A DNA stretch of 43,131 bases from Gracilibacillus halophilus YIM-C55.5 (GCF_000359605.1 NZ_APML01000046.1:1-43131); one strand, 5' to 3'. Positions 33,247 through 42,370 are shown, counted from the first letter of the stretch. A program made the numbers and translations. The notes: generated by a model not told the origin, from the sequence alone.

Positions 33247-33597
33247 TTGATTGTAAAAAGAGGCGACGTCTATTTCGCCGATCTTTCTCCTGTTGTCGGC
33301 TCCGAACAAGGGGGCGTTCGACCGGTTCTGGTATTGCAAAATGATATCGGGAACCGCTTCAGCCCCACAGTCATTGTTGCAGCAATAACGGCACAAATAC
33401 AGAAGGCAAAATTGCCCACGCACGTGGAAATTGATGCGCAAAAGTACGGATTTGAGCGTAATTCCGTTATATTATTAGAGCAGATTCGCACCATTGATAA
33501 ACAACGACTAACAGATAAAATTACACAATTAGATCATAATATGATGGAAAAGATAGACAAAGGGCTAGAAATTAGTTTAGGATTAACTGATTTCTGA
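33247..33597 (+). CDS. ndoA: mRNA interferase NdoA (MazF/EndoA toxin)
   Basis: A 116-residue sequence-specific endoribonuclease; the Bacillus enzyme cuts at UACAU. It has the full MazF core: [32 protein letters not shown] with catalytic Arg25, and [18 protein letters not shown] with catalytic Thr48. The start is TTG after GTGGGGTG, three bases from the antitoxin stop. Paired with ndoAI and, as in B. subtilis, directly upstream of the rsb stress operon. A strong terminator follows, so the operons are mostly separate. Confidence 0.96.
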   Translation: MIVKRGDVYFADLSPVVGSEQGGVRPVLVLQNDIGNRFSPTVIVAAITAQIQKAKLPTHVEIDAQKYGFERNSVILLEQIRTIDKQRLTDKITQLDHNMMEKIDKGLEISLGLTDF

Positions 33598-33630
33598 TAT
33601 TTTTACACATGATAGGAAATAATTTCCATA

Positions 33631-33685
33631 AACTTGACTGGATCAATGTACAATTATTGATCACAGTCAAGTTTCTTTTATTTTT
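33631..33685 (+). terminator. Intrinsic terminator after ndoA
   Basis: AACTTGACTG-GATCAAT (33631-33647) pairs with ATTGATC-A-CAGTCAAGTT (33656-33673) with one bulged A, followed by a T-rich tail. Confidence 0.92.
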
Positions 33686-33807
33686 GCCGGTATTATTATG
33701 TATTTGACTGATTGTCATGGGTCATGAAAAATTCGTCAAATCGTAAAAAATCGTGTAAAATTATATAAAAGAATGCAAAATTACGATGAAAGTGTGGAGG
33801 GAACGAG

Positions 33808-34674
33808 ATGCCAGAAACGTTACGACGAATTGTCATCGAAAATAGTGACGAAATATCAAAGAAATGGCTTGAAGAAATTACTGAAAGAAGAAAAAAAGAC
33901 TATACGTCGACAATTTCTGAAGATTTATTTCAATCGACAAATCGAGAGTTTGTTAACGTCATTTTTTCTAGTATTAATCGTCAACAAGACACAGAAGTGT
34001 TAAATGATTTTTCGGAACGACTAATTCATTTAGGGTGGCCACTGAGCTACATAACAGACGGGTTACAAATCTTTCGAAGAGTCACGATTGATTATATTTT
34101 AAGTCAATCGGAACAAGTTGATACAGAACATTTCTCCAGAATCTTACGCGTAGTTGATGATTGGGTAGAGCCCATTATTAATCAGTTAGTCAACGAGTAT
34201 TCGGGAAGCTGGGAACACACTGTGTCATTACAACGTATGGCATTACAGGAATTATCGGCGCCTTTAATTCCAGTGATGGACAATATTACGATTATGCCTT
34301 TAATAGGTACGATCGACACTGAACGAGCGAAATTAATTATGGAAAACTTGCTTGATGGTGTCATCAAAAATAATGCTGAAGTCGTATTAATTGATATTAC
34401 AGGTGTGCCGGTCGTTGATACAATGGTTGCTCACCATATTATTCAAGCCGCTGAAGCCGTTCGGTTAATTGGTGCTACTTGCATTCTCGTCGGTATTCGT
34501 CCAGAAATTGCGCAAACCATTGTCAATTTAGGCATCGATTTAAGCAAATTTCCGACAAAAAGCTCATTGCGAAAAGGGTTCATTAAAGCCTTAGAAATGA
34601 CAAATCGTGACATTATTAAACCGGAAGAAGAGAAAGCAGAAGAAGTAACAAATATTCTGGACTCGTTAAAATAA
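33808..34674 (+). CDS. rsbRA: RsbR stressosome sensor/scaffold protein
   Basis: A 288-residue protein that, with RsbS, builds the 1.8-MDa stressosome holding RsbT. The N-terminal non-heme globin-like sensor domain occupies about 1-145, a linker helix follows, and the C-terminal STAS domain about 160-275. The two phosphorylation sites lie at the B. subtilis positions: Thr171 (GTIDTERAK) and Thr205 (VPVVDTMVAHH). GGAGG precedes the ATG. It is the first gene of the sigma-B operon. The 33686-33807 gap probably holds its promoter, but no box is convincing. Confidence 0.95.
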   Translation: MPETLRRIVIENSDEISKKWLEEITERRKKDYTSTISEDLFQSTNREFVNVIFSSINRQQDTEVLNDFSERLIHLGWPLSYITDGLQIFRRVTIDYILSQSEQVDTEHFSRILRVVDDWVEPIINQLVNEYSGSWEHTVSLQRMALQELSAPLIPVMDNITIMPLIGTIDTERAKLIMENLLDGVIKNNAEVVLIDITGVPVVDTMVAHHIIQAAEAVRLIGATCILVGIRPEIAQTIVNLGIDLSKFPTKSSLRKGFIKALEMTNRDIIKPEEEKAEEVTNILDSLK

Positions 34675-34686
34675 GGAGGTGCTTGT

Positions 34687-35043
34687 ATGAGAATACCGAT
34701 ATTAAAGCTGCATCATTATTTATTGGTATCGATTCAAGTAGACTTAGATGATCAAACAGCGATTCAATTTCAAGAAGACTTACTAAATAAAATTCATCAA
34801 AGCGGAGCCACTGGTGTGGTCATTGATTTAACATCTGTTGAAATCATCGACTCTTTTATTGCAAAAGTATTAGGTGATGTTGTCTCAATGTCAGATTTAA
34901 TGGGGGCAAAGGTAGTACTAACAGGAATCCAACCAGCTGTTGCGATGACGTTAATTGATCTAGGGATTCATTTGCAAAATGTACCTACTGCACTTGATCT
35001 CGAACAAGGATTGGTTAAACTTCGCCAGGAATTGGAGGAGTAG
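34687..35043 (+). CDS. rsbS: RsbS stressosome antagonist (STAS domain)
   Basis: A 118-residue single STAS domain that, with RsbR, sequesters the kinase RsbT until phosphorylated. The phospho-serine is Ser56 in [10 protein letters not shown] (Ser59 in B. subtilis). Other STAS marks are [21 protein letters not shown] and TLIDLGI. AAGGAGG precedes the ATG, 12 bases from the rsbR stop. Length matches the family. Confidence 0.95.
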   Translation: MRIPILKLHHYLLVSIQVDLDDQTAIQFQEDLLNKIHQSGATGVVIDLTSVEIIDSFIAKVLGDVVSMSDLMGAKVVLTGIQPAVAMTLIDLGIHLQNVPTALDLEQGLVKLRQELEE

Positions 35044-35045
35044 CT

Positions 35046-35450
35046 ATGAGCCAATCCTGTGTAACAATTAATCAAGAATGGGATATTGTCGCAGCTAGAC
35101 ATATGGGGCGCGAAAAGTCAAAAGAATTAAATATTGGTACCGTTGATCAAGCTCGTATTGCAACAGCCATTTCTGAACTAGCACGTAATATTTACTTGTA
35201 TACCGAATCAGGCACGATTTGTTTTGAAGCAATTGAAGATCCTCATCATTATAAAAAGGGACTAAAAATTATCGCTAAAGATGAGGGGCCAGGAATTAAA
35301 GATATATCTAAAGTCATGGAAGATGGCTTTTCGACCTCTGGTGGTTTAGGTGCTGGACTTCCTGGGGTAAAACGCTTGATGGACTCTTTCGATATTATTT
35401 CAGAGGAAGGTAAAGGGACTGAGGTGATCGCGGTAAAGTGGTCACGTTAA
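35046..35450 (+). CDS. rsbT: RsbT serine/threonine kinase and RsbU activator
   Basis: A 134-residue GHKL-type kinase. On stress it phosphorylates RsbS and RsbR, leaves the stressosome and activates the phosphatase RsbU. The ATP site has AISELARNIYLY (N box), KDEGPGI (G1) and GLGAGLPGVKRLMD (G2). GGAGGAG ends just before the ATG, two bases after the rsbS stop, so the two are coupled. Confidence 0.96.
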   Translation: MSQSCVTINQEWDIVAARHMGREKSKELNIGTVDQARIATAISELARNIYLYTESGTICFEAIEDPHHYKKGLKIIAKDEGPGIKDISKVMEDGFSTSGGLGAGLPGVKRLMDSFDIISEEGKGTEVIAVKWSR

Positions 35451-35501
35451 TATTATAATGACCATTCGATTAGGGAAGAGGTTGTAGTAAGGAGGATGCA
35501 A

Positions 35502-36518
35502 ATGGAGCCCTTCAAGCTTGATTTAGAGAATTATCGCGAATTGCTTAAGCGTTATATGAACAATCAAGATGAGACATCATTATATCAGGCGGAACTTTTC
35601 AGTAAATTATCGATGCAACATAATATTTTACCTGAAGAAATTATTAATATTCATATTCAAGCGTTAAAAGATTTGTGTCCAGATATACCGAAAGAAATTG
35701 ATATGTCGATGAATTTTTTACTAGAAACGATGATTTCTTATGGATTAGCTTATCAAGAATTTCAGTCATTACGTGAAAAGCAAGGCGAACTGGAATCGGA
35801 AATTTCTGTTGCTGCAAATATGCAACAGACTTTATTGTCAACAACGAAACCAGACGTAGATGATTTAGATATTGGTGCGGTCAGTGTTCCTGCCAATAAA
35901 ATGAATGGCGATTATTATCATTTTGTCACGGACGAAAACGGTAATGTGGGTGTGGCGATCGCTGATGTGATTGGCAAAGGAATTCCAGCAGCTCTAGCGA
36001 TGTCAATGATTAAATATTCAATGGACAGTTTTCCAGAAACCCAGCGGAACCCGAGTGCCATATTGGAAAACTTGAATAGAGTGGTCCAACGAAACGTCGA
36101 ATCTGGCATGTTCATTACAATGTTTTATGGGTTATACCATCCAAGAACGAGTACGATGGCATTCTCTTCAGCTGGGCACGAACCAGGATTTTATTATCAT
36201 GCAGAACAAGATGAGTTTTGTGAAATAAAAACGGAAGGTATCGTGTTAGGCGTTGATGAGAACGCGTCCTACCCACAATTTGAATTATCGTTAGCTGAAC
36301 AAGACCTCGTCGTTTTATTAACCGATGGCGTCACCGAATGCCGAATTGGTGATCGTTTTATAGAAACCGATGAGGTATTGCAAGTGATTCGAGATTACAT
36401 GCATCTACCTGCACAAGAAGCGGTGGAGCAAGTGTATCGCTATTTTGAACGTTTGCAAGGTTTTCAACTCAGAGATGACTTCACTTTAATTTTTTTCAAA
36501 AAGAAGTTTCATCAATAA
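35502..36518 (+). CDS. rsbU: RsbU PP2C-type serine phosphatase
   Basis: A 338-residue phosphatase that dephosphorylates RsbV once bound by RsbT. The N-terminal helical domain (about 1-84) binds RsbT; the C-terminal SpoIIE/PP2C domain has metal-binding MNGDYYHFV, ADVIGKGIPAALAMSM, SSAGHEPGFYY, LLTDGVTE and LRDDFTLI. The start at 35502 is chosen because GGAGG lies 6 bases before it; the ATG at 35496 abuts that site with no gap. The end of the gene overlaps the sigma-B promoter of rsbV. Confidence 0.95.
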   Translation: MEPFKLDLENYRELLKRYMNNQDETSLYQAELFSKLSMQHNILPEEIINIHIQALKDLCPDIPKEIDMSMNFLLETMISYGLAYQEFQSLREKQGELESEISVAANMQQTLLSTTKPDVDDLDIGAVSVPANKMNGDYYHFVTDENGNVGVAIADVIGKGIPAALAMSMIKYSMDSFPETQRNPSAILENLNRVVQRNVESGMFITMFYGLYHPRTSTMAFSSAGHEPGFYYHAEQDEFCEIKTEGIVLGVDENASYPQFELSLAEQDLVVLLTDGVTECRIGDRFIETDEVLQVIRDYMHLPAQEAVEQVYRYFERLQGFQLRDDFTLIFFKKKFHQ

Positions 36519-36531
36519 TGAAAATGGGTAA
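36506..36531 (+). promoter_or_regulatory. Sigma-B promoter of rsbV-rsbW-sigB-rsbX
   Basis: GTTTCA (36506-36511), 14 bases, GGGTAA (36526-36531), in the rsbU-rsbV junction where B. subtilis has its autoregulatory sigma-B promoter. This makes the last four genes inducible by their own product. Confidence 0.85.
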
Positions 36532-36567
36532 TGGTGTGTGGGGATGAATACAAGAAGGAGGTTCTAC

Positions 36568-36909
36568 ATGTTGAGTATGAACTTACATATAGATCAACAG
36601 GTAGAGGGATCTACTTATTATGTTAGCGTAGCTGGCGAGGTTGATGCATATACTGCACCGAAATTGAAAGAAGCGATCTTGCCATTAGCACAAGAATCAG
36701 GGAAAACGGTTGTTGTAAATTTAGAGCAAGTGAATTACATGGATAGTACCGGATTAGGCGTGTTTATTAGTGCATTAAAATCTACCAAAGAAAATGATAG
36801 TCAGTTAACACTCGTATCATTACAAGATCGAGTGAAGCGGTTGTTTGATATAACGGGACTCAATAGTGTGATCGACATTGACTCAACAGTACAAGGTGGG
36901 AATAAATAA
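36568..36909 (+). CDS. rsbV: RsbV anti-anti-sigma factor
   Basis: A 113-residue STAS protein. Unphosphorylated RsbV binds RsbW and frees sigma-B. The phosphorylation site is the Ser of NYMDSTGLGVF (Ser60 here, Ser56 in B. subtilis). The start at 36568 follows GGAGG at 6 bases; an upstream ATG at 36538 would add ten residues outside the family. Its stop overlaps the rsbW start by one base (TAATG). Confidence 0.95.
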   Translation: MLSMNLHIDQQVEGSTYYVSVAGEVDAYTAPKLKEAILPLAQESGKTVVVNLEQVNYMDSTGLGVFISALKSTKENDSQLTLVSLQDRVKRLFDITGLNSVIDIDSTVQGGNK

Positions 36910-37385
36910 TGGAATCCTTTGACTTCATTGAAATGAAAGTTCCAGCGAAATCAGAATACGTAGGTGTTGTTCGGTTAAGTACTTCAGGTATTGCAAATCG
37001 GATGGGCTTTAGTTATGAAGAAATCGAAGACCTTAAAGTCGCGATTTCAGAAGCGATTTCCAATGCCACGACGCATGCTTATGATGATAAAGAAGAAGGG
37101 GATGTGACAGTTGGTTTCGGTGTATACCCAGATCGACTGGAAGTCATGGTAGCAGATCGAGGCGGAAGCTTTGATTTGAATGAAATTAAAGATGAAATCG
37201 GTCCATATGAAAGCAATCAATCCGTTGACGATTTACGCGAAGGGGGATTTGGTCTCTTTCTAATTGAGGCGCTAATGGATAAAGTCGAAATCAAAAATGA
37301 TTACGGTGTGATCGTATTGATGACTAAATACCGCCATGAAAATGAGGTGGATATCCATGACGACCAAATCTCAACGACACAATAA
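36909..37385 (+). CDS. rsbW: RsbW anti-sigma factor and RsbV kinase
   Basis: A 158-residue GHKL kinase that binds sigma-B and phosphorylates RsbV. The N box AISEAISNATTHAY, G1 VADRGGSFD and G2 GGFGLFLIEALMD are present. It overlaps rsbV by one base and sigB by 29 bases, which couples the levels of sigma factor and inhibitor. Confidence 0.96.
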   Translation: MESFDFIEMKVPAKSEYVGVVRLSTSGIANRMGFSYEEIEDLKVAISEAISNATTHAYDDKEEGDVTVGFGVYPDRLEVMVADRGGSFDLNEIKDEIGPYESNQSVDDLREGGFGLFLIEALMDKVEIKNDYGVIVLMTKYRHENEVDIHDDQISTTQ

Positions 37386-38148
37386 TAGTGACGATCGTGT
37401 GTATACTTGGATTCGTGAATTTCAACAAAACCCCGAAGATACAAACTTACAAGAACAGATAGTCAAAACGTATGAAAACTTGGTCAAGTCGTTAGCACGT
37501 AAATATGCGAAGGATCAGATGATCTATGAAGATTTAGTTCAAGTCGGTATGCTCGGTCTTTTGGCAGCTATACGACGGTATGACTCTGATGTCGGGAAGT
37601 CTTTTGAATCGTTCGCTGTTCCGACAATAGTTGGTGAAATTAAGCGATTCATTCGTGATAAAACGTGGAGTGTGCATGTTCCACGACGTGTAAAAGAGCT
37701 GGGTCCTAAAATAAAAAAAGCAATTGAAGAATTAACCGTTGACCAACAACACTCACCAAAAATTCAAGAAATTGCGCAACACCTTGGTGTAAGTGAAGAA
37801 GAAGTCTTGGAAACGATGGAAATGACACAAAGTTATAATGCACTATCTGTTGATCGAAAAGTCGAAGCAGATGCAGAGGGTAGTGAAGTGTCTATCTTAG
37901 ATATTGTCGGTAATCAAGATGCAGGCTATGATCAAGTGGACAGGCAATTAGTGTTGGAAAAGATTCTTCCATTGCTTAATGATCGTGAGCAACAGATCAT
38001 AAGGTGTACGTATTTTGACAATAAGAGTCAAAAAGAAACCGGTGAATTATTAGGGATTTCTCAAATGCATGTTTCACGCCTGCAACGCCATGCTTTACGT
38101 AAGTTACGAGAAGCCTTGCAAGCAGAAAATATGGAGGCCATGCGTTGA
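37357..38148 (+). CDS. sigB: General stress sigma factor sigma-B
   Basis: A 263-residue group 3 sigma factor. Region 2 has DLVQVGMLGLLAAI and FAVPTIVGEIKRFIRD; region 3 has SPKIQEIAQHLGVSEEEV; region 4 has LNDREQQIIRCTYFDNKSQKE and the recognition helix ISQMHVSRLQRHALRKLR. The start at 37357 follows GAGGTG; a longer start at 37336 would precede that site. It directs RNA polymerase to GTTTAA/GGGTAT-type promoters, one of which drives this operon. Confidence 0.97.
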   Translation: MTTKSQRHNNSDDRVYTWIREFQQNPEDTNLQEQIVKTYENLVKSLARKYAKDQMIYEDLVQVGMLGLLAAIRRYDSDVGKSFESFAVPTIVGEIKRFIRDKTWSVHVPRRVKELGPKIKKAIEELTVDQQHSPKIQEIAQHLGVSEEEVLETMEMTQSYNALSVDRKVEADAEGSEVSILDIVGNQDAGYDQVDRQLVLEKILPLLNDREQQIIRCTYFDNKSQKETGELLGISQMHVSRLQRHALRKLREALQAENMEAMR

Positions 38149-38741
38149 TGCAACACATTGATGTTTCTGTCTTTCAAAAAGCAAAAAAAGGAAATTATTA
38201 TTGTGGCGACAGTTACTTTTATGAAGAAAGTGACGATTACTTTGTTTGCGCGCTGGCAGACGGATTAGGCAGTGGTGAATTTGCTAAGGAATCGTCTCAA
38301 TTGGTGATTGATACAATTAAAGCAAGTCCTGATGCTTCGGTAAAAACTTTGATGCGACAATGCAATCAACAACTGACAGGAAAGCGGGGCGTTGTTTTAG
38401 GCATCTTGCAATTAGATTTACACACTATGCAATATGCCTATTCATCAATTGGAAATATTGGCTTGGTTACGGTAACAGCAAATGCAGTCAAAAAACGTAA
38501 CATTCCGCAAGCTGGATACTTAAGTGGATTTGATCGTCCGTTTAAAGTGATAACCGGTGACATTGAAGAAGGGATGATATTTCTTTTATTTTCTGACGGA
38601 GTCACATCTCGAGAAATTGCTAAAAAATATTTTCTACATCGAGAAGTATATCAGATTACGGATGCCTTTGCGTCTTTTCATCAAAATGCATTAGCTGATG
38701 ATACGACATTAATTGCGATGAAGTATGATACGACCTCTTAA
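38148..38741 (+). CDS. rsbX: RsbX PP2C-type phosphatase (feedback of the stressosome)
   Basis: A 197-residue phosphatase that removes phosphates from RsbS and RsbR to reset the stressosome. PP2C marks are CGDSYFY, ALADGLGSGEFA, YSSIGNIGLV, LLFSDGVTS and LADDTTLIAM. ATG 38148 overlaps the sigB stop (TGATG); TTG at 38145 is an alternative, with GGAGG 7 to 10 bases away. The last gene of the operon; a terminator overlaps its stop. Confidence 0.94.
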   Translation: MQHIDVSVFQKAKKGNYYCGDSYFYEESDDYFVCALADGLGSGEFAKESSQLVIDTIKASPDASVKTLMRQCNQQLTGKRGVVLGILQLDLHTMQYAYSSIGNIGLVTVTANAVKKRNIPQAGYLSGFDRPFKVITGDIEEGMIFLLFSDGVTSREIAKKYFLHREVYQITDAFASFHQNALADDTTLIAMKYDTTS

Positions 38742-38766
38742 CAGTGTAATCGTTAGGAGGTTTTTC
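38733..38766 (+). terminator. Intrinsic terminator of the sigma-B operon
   Basis: ACCTCTTAAC (38733-38742) pairs fully with GTTAGGAGGT (38752-38761), with one G.U, followed by TTTTC. It includes the rsbX stop codon. Confidence 0.88.
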
Positions 38767-38817
38767 TTTTGGGTGAACTTTGGTAAAATGTAGAGGATAA
38801 ATGAAGGAGGAAGGATT

Positions 38818-40982
38818 GTGTCGGAAATAGAAGCAAAAGCTAATTCTTATCAATGGGTTGCAGATCAAACGAAATTAAACCAACAGGCGATACGACGAGT
38901 GATTGCCTTATTAGAAGAAGGAAATACTGTACCTTTTATTGCGCGATATCGTAAAGAACAGACGGGATCATTAGATGAAGTTCAAATTAACGACATTCAA
39001 GAAGCATGGAATTATGCCAATCAATTAGCAGAGCGAAAGCAAGAGGTATTACGGCTAATTGATGAACAAGGAAAACTAACGGACGAGTTAAAACGCGATA
39101 TAGAACAAGCTACACAATTGCAACGTGTAGAAGATCTTTACCGGCCTTATAAACAGAAGCGCCGAACACGTGCAACGATTGCTAAAGAAAAAGGATTAGA
39201 GCCTTTAGCTGAGCAAGTCTACTTGAGGCAAGATACTGATATTGAAGAACAAGCCTCAACCTATTTTTCAGAAGAACATGAATTAACGACTGTAGAAGAT
39301 GTCCTAACTGGTGTTCAAGATATTATCGCAGATGGATTGCTGATGAGCCGTCGTATCGTGAAGAGATACGGAAAATGACACATCAGAAAGGCTTGATTCA
39401 ATCGAAAGCGAAAAAACAAGACATTGATGAAAAACAAGTCTATGAAATGTATTATGAATACAGTGAGGCCGTACGTGCGATCGTCTCACATCGTGTGCTT
39501 GCTTTAAACCGTGGAGAAAAAGAAGGTGTATTAAAGGTATCGATTGAACCACCGACAGAACAAGTACATACATATTTAAAGAGACAAGTGCTTCAAAAAG
39601 GCATTCCGGGTAAACAACACGATTTCCTTGTCCAAACCATTGAAGATAGTTATAAGCGGTTAATTCAACCTTCGATTGAGCGTGAAATCCGTAATACGCT
39701 AACAGAAAAAGCTGAAGAACAAGCGATTACGATTTTTTCGACGAATTTAAAGAATTTGTTATTACAACCACCGCTAAAAGGAAAATATGTTCTAGGTGTT
39801 GATCCAGCGTACCGAACTGGATGTAAGCTAGTGGTTGTTGATGATACAGGAAAAGTGCAAGCGATCAATGTCATTTATCCAACAGCACCAAAACATGATG
39901 TACAAGGTGCAGAAAAAACGGTGATGGACTATATAGAAAAGTATCCGATTGAATTAGTTGCGATTGGAAATGGTACAGCTTCAAGAGAAACGGAACAATT
40001 TATTGCGGATACGATAGGAAAATATGAACTCGATATATCATATATGATTGTTAATGAGGCGGGTGCGAGTGTATACTCTGCGTCAAAGCTAGCTAGAGAA
40101 GAATTCCCGGATCTGCAAGTCGAAGAAAGAAGTGCGGTGTCGATCGCAAGGAGAGTTCAAGATCCATTGGCCGAATTAGTGAAAATTGATCCAAAATCTA
40201 TTGGTGTCGGTCAATATCAACATGATGTGTCGCAAAAGAAACTCAATCAATCGCTAACATTTGTTGTCGAAACAGCAGTTAATCAGGTCGGTGTTGATGT
40301 AAATACAGCTTCACCATCATTATTACAATATGTATCTGGCCTGAATAAAACGGTTGCCAATAATATTGTGAAATACCGTGATGAAAATGGAAGATTTACC
40401 AGTCGTGAGACGTTGAAAGGTATACCGCGACTAGGCAATAAAACATTTGAACAAAGTATTGGCTTCTTACGAGTGATGGACGGAGAACAACCACTTGATC
40501 GCACACCGATTCACCCAGAGACATATCCTGCGACAAAACATTTATTGCAAGAGATTGGTTTTACGCCAAATGATCTTGGAACGGACCAGTTAAAAGATGC
40601 TTTAGCTAATCTTGACCAAAACAAAATGGCGGATCAATTAGAAATTGGTCGCCCGACATTAGAAGATATTGTAAAGGCACTAGTGTCACCAAATCGCGAT
40701 CCGCGTGATGATCTTCCGAAACCATTATTAAAGAAAAGTGTCCTATCCATGGACGATCTAACCGAAGGCATGGAATTGCAAGGGACTGTTCGAAACGTCG
40801 TCGATTTTGGCGTGTTTGTTGATATTGGTGTAAAACAAGATGGATTAGTTCATATTTCAAAAATGTCGAACCAATTTGTGAAACACCCGATGGACTTAGT
40901 CTCAGTAGGCGATGTCGTTACCGTATGGGTAGAACAAGTGGATCAACAAAAACAACGGATTGCGTTAACGATGATTTCATAA
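38818..40982 (+). pseudogene. tex: Tex family RNA-binding protein (YdcI), frameshifted as sequenced
   Basis: Tex is a conserved RNA-binding protein implicated in transcription. From GTG at 38818 (AAGGAGG upstream) the first frame covers the N-terminal helical part, including FIARYRKEQTGSLDE. One T is missing near 39333 (GCAGATTGG became GCAGATGG); with it restored the text is IADWIADEPSYREEIRKM and runs into the second frame. That frame has the YqgF-like domain (LGVDPAYRTGCKLVVVD), helix-hairpin-helix motifs (NIVKYRDENGRF) and a C-terminal S1 domain (GTVRNVVDFGVFVDIG). The restored length of 721 matches B. subtilis YdcI. A read error is likely. Confidence 0.93.
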
Positions 40983-40991
40983 AATAAGTAT

Positions 40992-41041
40992 ACTCCTGCT
41001 TCTTATGGCATGCGATTTGTCTTGTTCTTAGAGGCAGGAGT
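40992..41041. terminator. Long-loop hairpin shared by tex and cmpA
   Basis: ACTCCTGC (40992-40999) and GCAGGAGT (41034-41041) are exact complements with a 34-base loop. T tracts are weak, so termination is uncertain. It brackets the 3' end of cmpA. Confidence 0.4.
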
Positions 41042-41152
41042 CCTCTTGTACAAAGATTGATAAAAAAACCAACATTGATTTAAAACTTTGATTTGATAAA
41101 TATCTTTTTTCAAATATGCATCTGTCAGTTGATTGATTAACCATGTCGGCAT
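41003..41152 (-). CDS. cmpA: Cortex morphogenetic protein CmpA
   Basis: A 49-residue protein on the minus strand between tex and the SprT-like gene, exactly where B. subtilis cmpA lies. It begins MPTWLINQLTDAYLKKD and continues YQIKVLNQCWFFYQ, nearly the CmpA consensus (MPTWL..YQIKLLNQCWYFY). B. subtilis CmpA has 37 residues; this one has a longer basic tail (SLYKRTPASKNKTNRMP). CmpA is a mother-cell checkpoint factor that directs the ClpXP-dependent removal of SpoIVA when spore-envelope assembly fails. GGAGGGG lies just before the ATG. Confidence 0.9.
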   Translation of the reverse strand: MPTWLINQLTDAYLKKDIYQIKVLNQCWFFYQSLYKRTPASKNKTNRMP

Positions 41153-41220
41153 CGAACCCCTCCTAACATGTGATAAAATGTTTCTATTAGCTTATGATGA
41201 AGTGAAGTTAGGTGTGAAAT

Positions 41221-41682
41221 ATGCAAGTATTAACACAAACAGAATTAGAAGAATTAGTGAATGAATTGTCAATACAATATTTTCAAAAGCCGTTTTACGA
41301 TCAAGTCATGTTTAATCATCGTTTGCGGACAACTGGTGGTAGATATATTCCTAATAAGCGTACCATTGAATTAAACCCAAAATATATGAAAGAATTAGGG
41401 AAAGAAGAATTTATCGGCATTATTAAACATGAACTCGTACATTATCATTTACATATAGCAGGCAAAGGTTATCAACATCGTGACCGAGAATTTAAACAAT
41501 TATTAAAACAAATCGGTGCGCCAAGGCATTGCACACCACTTCCTTCTAAGCAGCAAACGTATCGTCATCAATATCAATGTAAGGAATGTGGACAGGTATA
41601 TCATCGGATGAAACGAATGAATGTGTCACGCTATAGATGTGGTAAATGCAACGGTAAAATTAAGAAGGTTGATAATAAGTAG
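41221..41682 (+). CDS. ydcK: SprT-like zinc metalloprotease-fold protein (YdcK)
   Basis: A 153-residue protein with the HExxH zinc motif (His70, Glu71, His74 in IKHELVHYHLH) and a C-terminal zinc ribbon (CKEC at 120-123, CGKC at 140-143). The SprT fold is shared with SPRTN DNA-protein crosslink proteases, but the function of the bacillary members is not defined. AGGTG precedes the ATG. Position after tex and cmpA and before the tRNA cluster matches B. subtilis ydcK. Confidence 0.92.
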   Translation: MQVLTQTELEELVNELSIQYFQKPFYDQVMFNHRLRTTGGRYIPNKRTIELNPKYMKELGKEEFIGIIKHELVHYHLHIAGKGYQHRDREFKQLLKQIGAPRHCTPLPSKQQTYRHQYQCKECGQVYHRMKRMNVSRYRCGKCNGKIKKVDNK

Positions 41683-41735
41683 CTGGCTTATTGTATGCTT
41701 CATCTATCATAAGGAGATAATTTTTTTGTTTTCTA

Positions 41736-41764
41736 TTGACGCTAAAAAGCGTTCTATGATAAAT
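41736..41764 (+). promoter_or_regulatory. Promoter P1 of the tRNA cluster
   Basis: TTGACG (41736-41741), 17 bases, ATAAAT (41759-41764). First of two closely spaced promoters, the usual arrangement for stable RNA operons. Confidence 0.5.
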
Positions 41765-41830
41765 TATATAAGCACTGAAACGAAGCGGTGCGTTCATAAA
41801 TACATTGAAAATAAAAATTTCAAAAAGCTA

Positions 41831-41859
41831 TTGACATTCATTGCGATCTCATGTAATAT
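41831..41859 (+). promoter_or_regulatory. Promoter P2 of the tRNA cluster
   Basis: A perfect TTGACA (41831-41836), 17 bases, TAATAT (41854-41859), 40 bases before tRNA-Asn. Confidence 0.85.
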
Positions 41860-41898
41860 ATTTAACGTCGTCAATATAAGACATTGCTTTTATTACAT

Positions 41899-41973
41899 TC
41901 CACAGTAGCTCAGTGGTAGAGCAATCGGCTGTTAACCGATCGGTCGTAGGTTCGAATCCTACCTGTGGAGCCA
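41899..41973 (+). tRNA. tRNA-Asn (GUU)
   Basis: Acceptor TCCACAG/CTGTGGA, anticodon loop CTGTTAA with GTT, TTCGAAT T-loop, encoded CCA. Confidence 0.97.
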
Positions 41974-41976
41974 TAT

Positions 41977-42067
41977 GGAGAAGTACTCAAGTGGCTGAAG
42001 AGGCGCCCCTGCTAAGGGTGTAGGTCGCGTAAGCGGCGCGAGGGTTCAAATCCCTCCTTCTCCGCCA
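41977..42067 (+). tRNA. tRNA-Ser (GCU)
   Basis: Acceptor GGAGAAG/CTTCTCC, anticodon GCT, long variable arm (GTCGCGTAAGCGGC), encoded CCA. Confidence 0.97.
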
Positions 42068-42072
42068 TTTAT

Positions 42073-42144
42073 GGCCCGTTGGTCAAGTGGTTAAGACACC
42101 GCCCTTTCACGGCGGTAACACGGGTTCGAATCCCGTACGGGTCA
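42073..42144 (+). tRNA. tRNA-Glu (UUC)
   Basis: Acceptor GGCCCGT/ACGGGTC with one G.U, anticodon TTC, discriminator A, no encoded CCA. Confidence 0.96.
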
Positions 42145-42164
42145 TTTTCATTTTAAATAAGTCA

Positions 42165-42241
42165 GGTCCGGTAGTTCAGTTGGTTAGAATGCCTGCCTGT
42201 CACGCAGGAGGTCGCGGGTTCGAGTCCCGTCCGGACCGCCA
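42165..42241 (+). tRNA. tRNA-Asp (GUC)
   Basis: Acceptor GGTCCGG/CCGGACC, anticodon GTC, discriminator G, encoded CCA. Confidence 0.97.
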
Positions 42242-42244
42242 TGT

Positions 42245-42319
42245 TGGGCTATAGCCAAGCGGTAAGGCAACGGTTTTTGGTACCGTCATGCGCTGGTTCG
42301 AATCCAGCTAGCCCAGCCA
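42245..42319 (+). tRNA. tRNA-Gln (UUG)
   Basis: Acceptor TGGGCTA/TAGCCCA, anticodon TTG in a TTTTGGT loop, encoded CCA. Confidence 0.97.
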
Positions 42320-42370
42320 TTTTTATGAATTTAATAATTGATTTCATCACTTAATAATATGACAACGACA

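Noticed and set aside
41621..41908. 95-residue plus-strand frame after the SprT-like gene
   Set aside because: It starts inside ydcK in another phase and runs across both tRNA-cluster promoters into tRNA-Asn.
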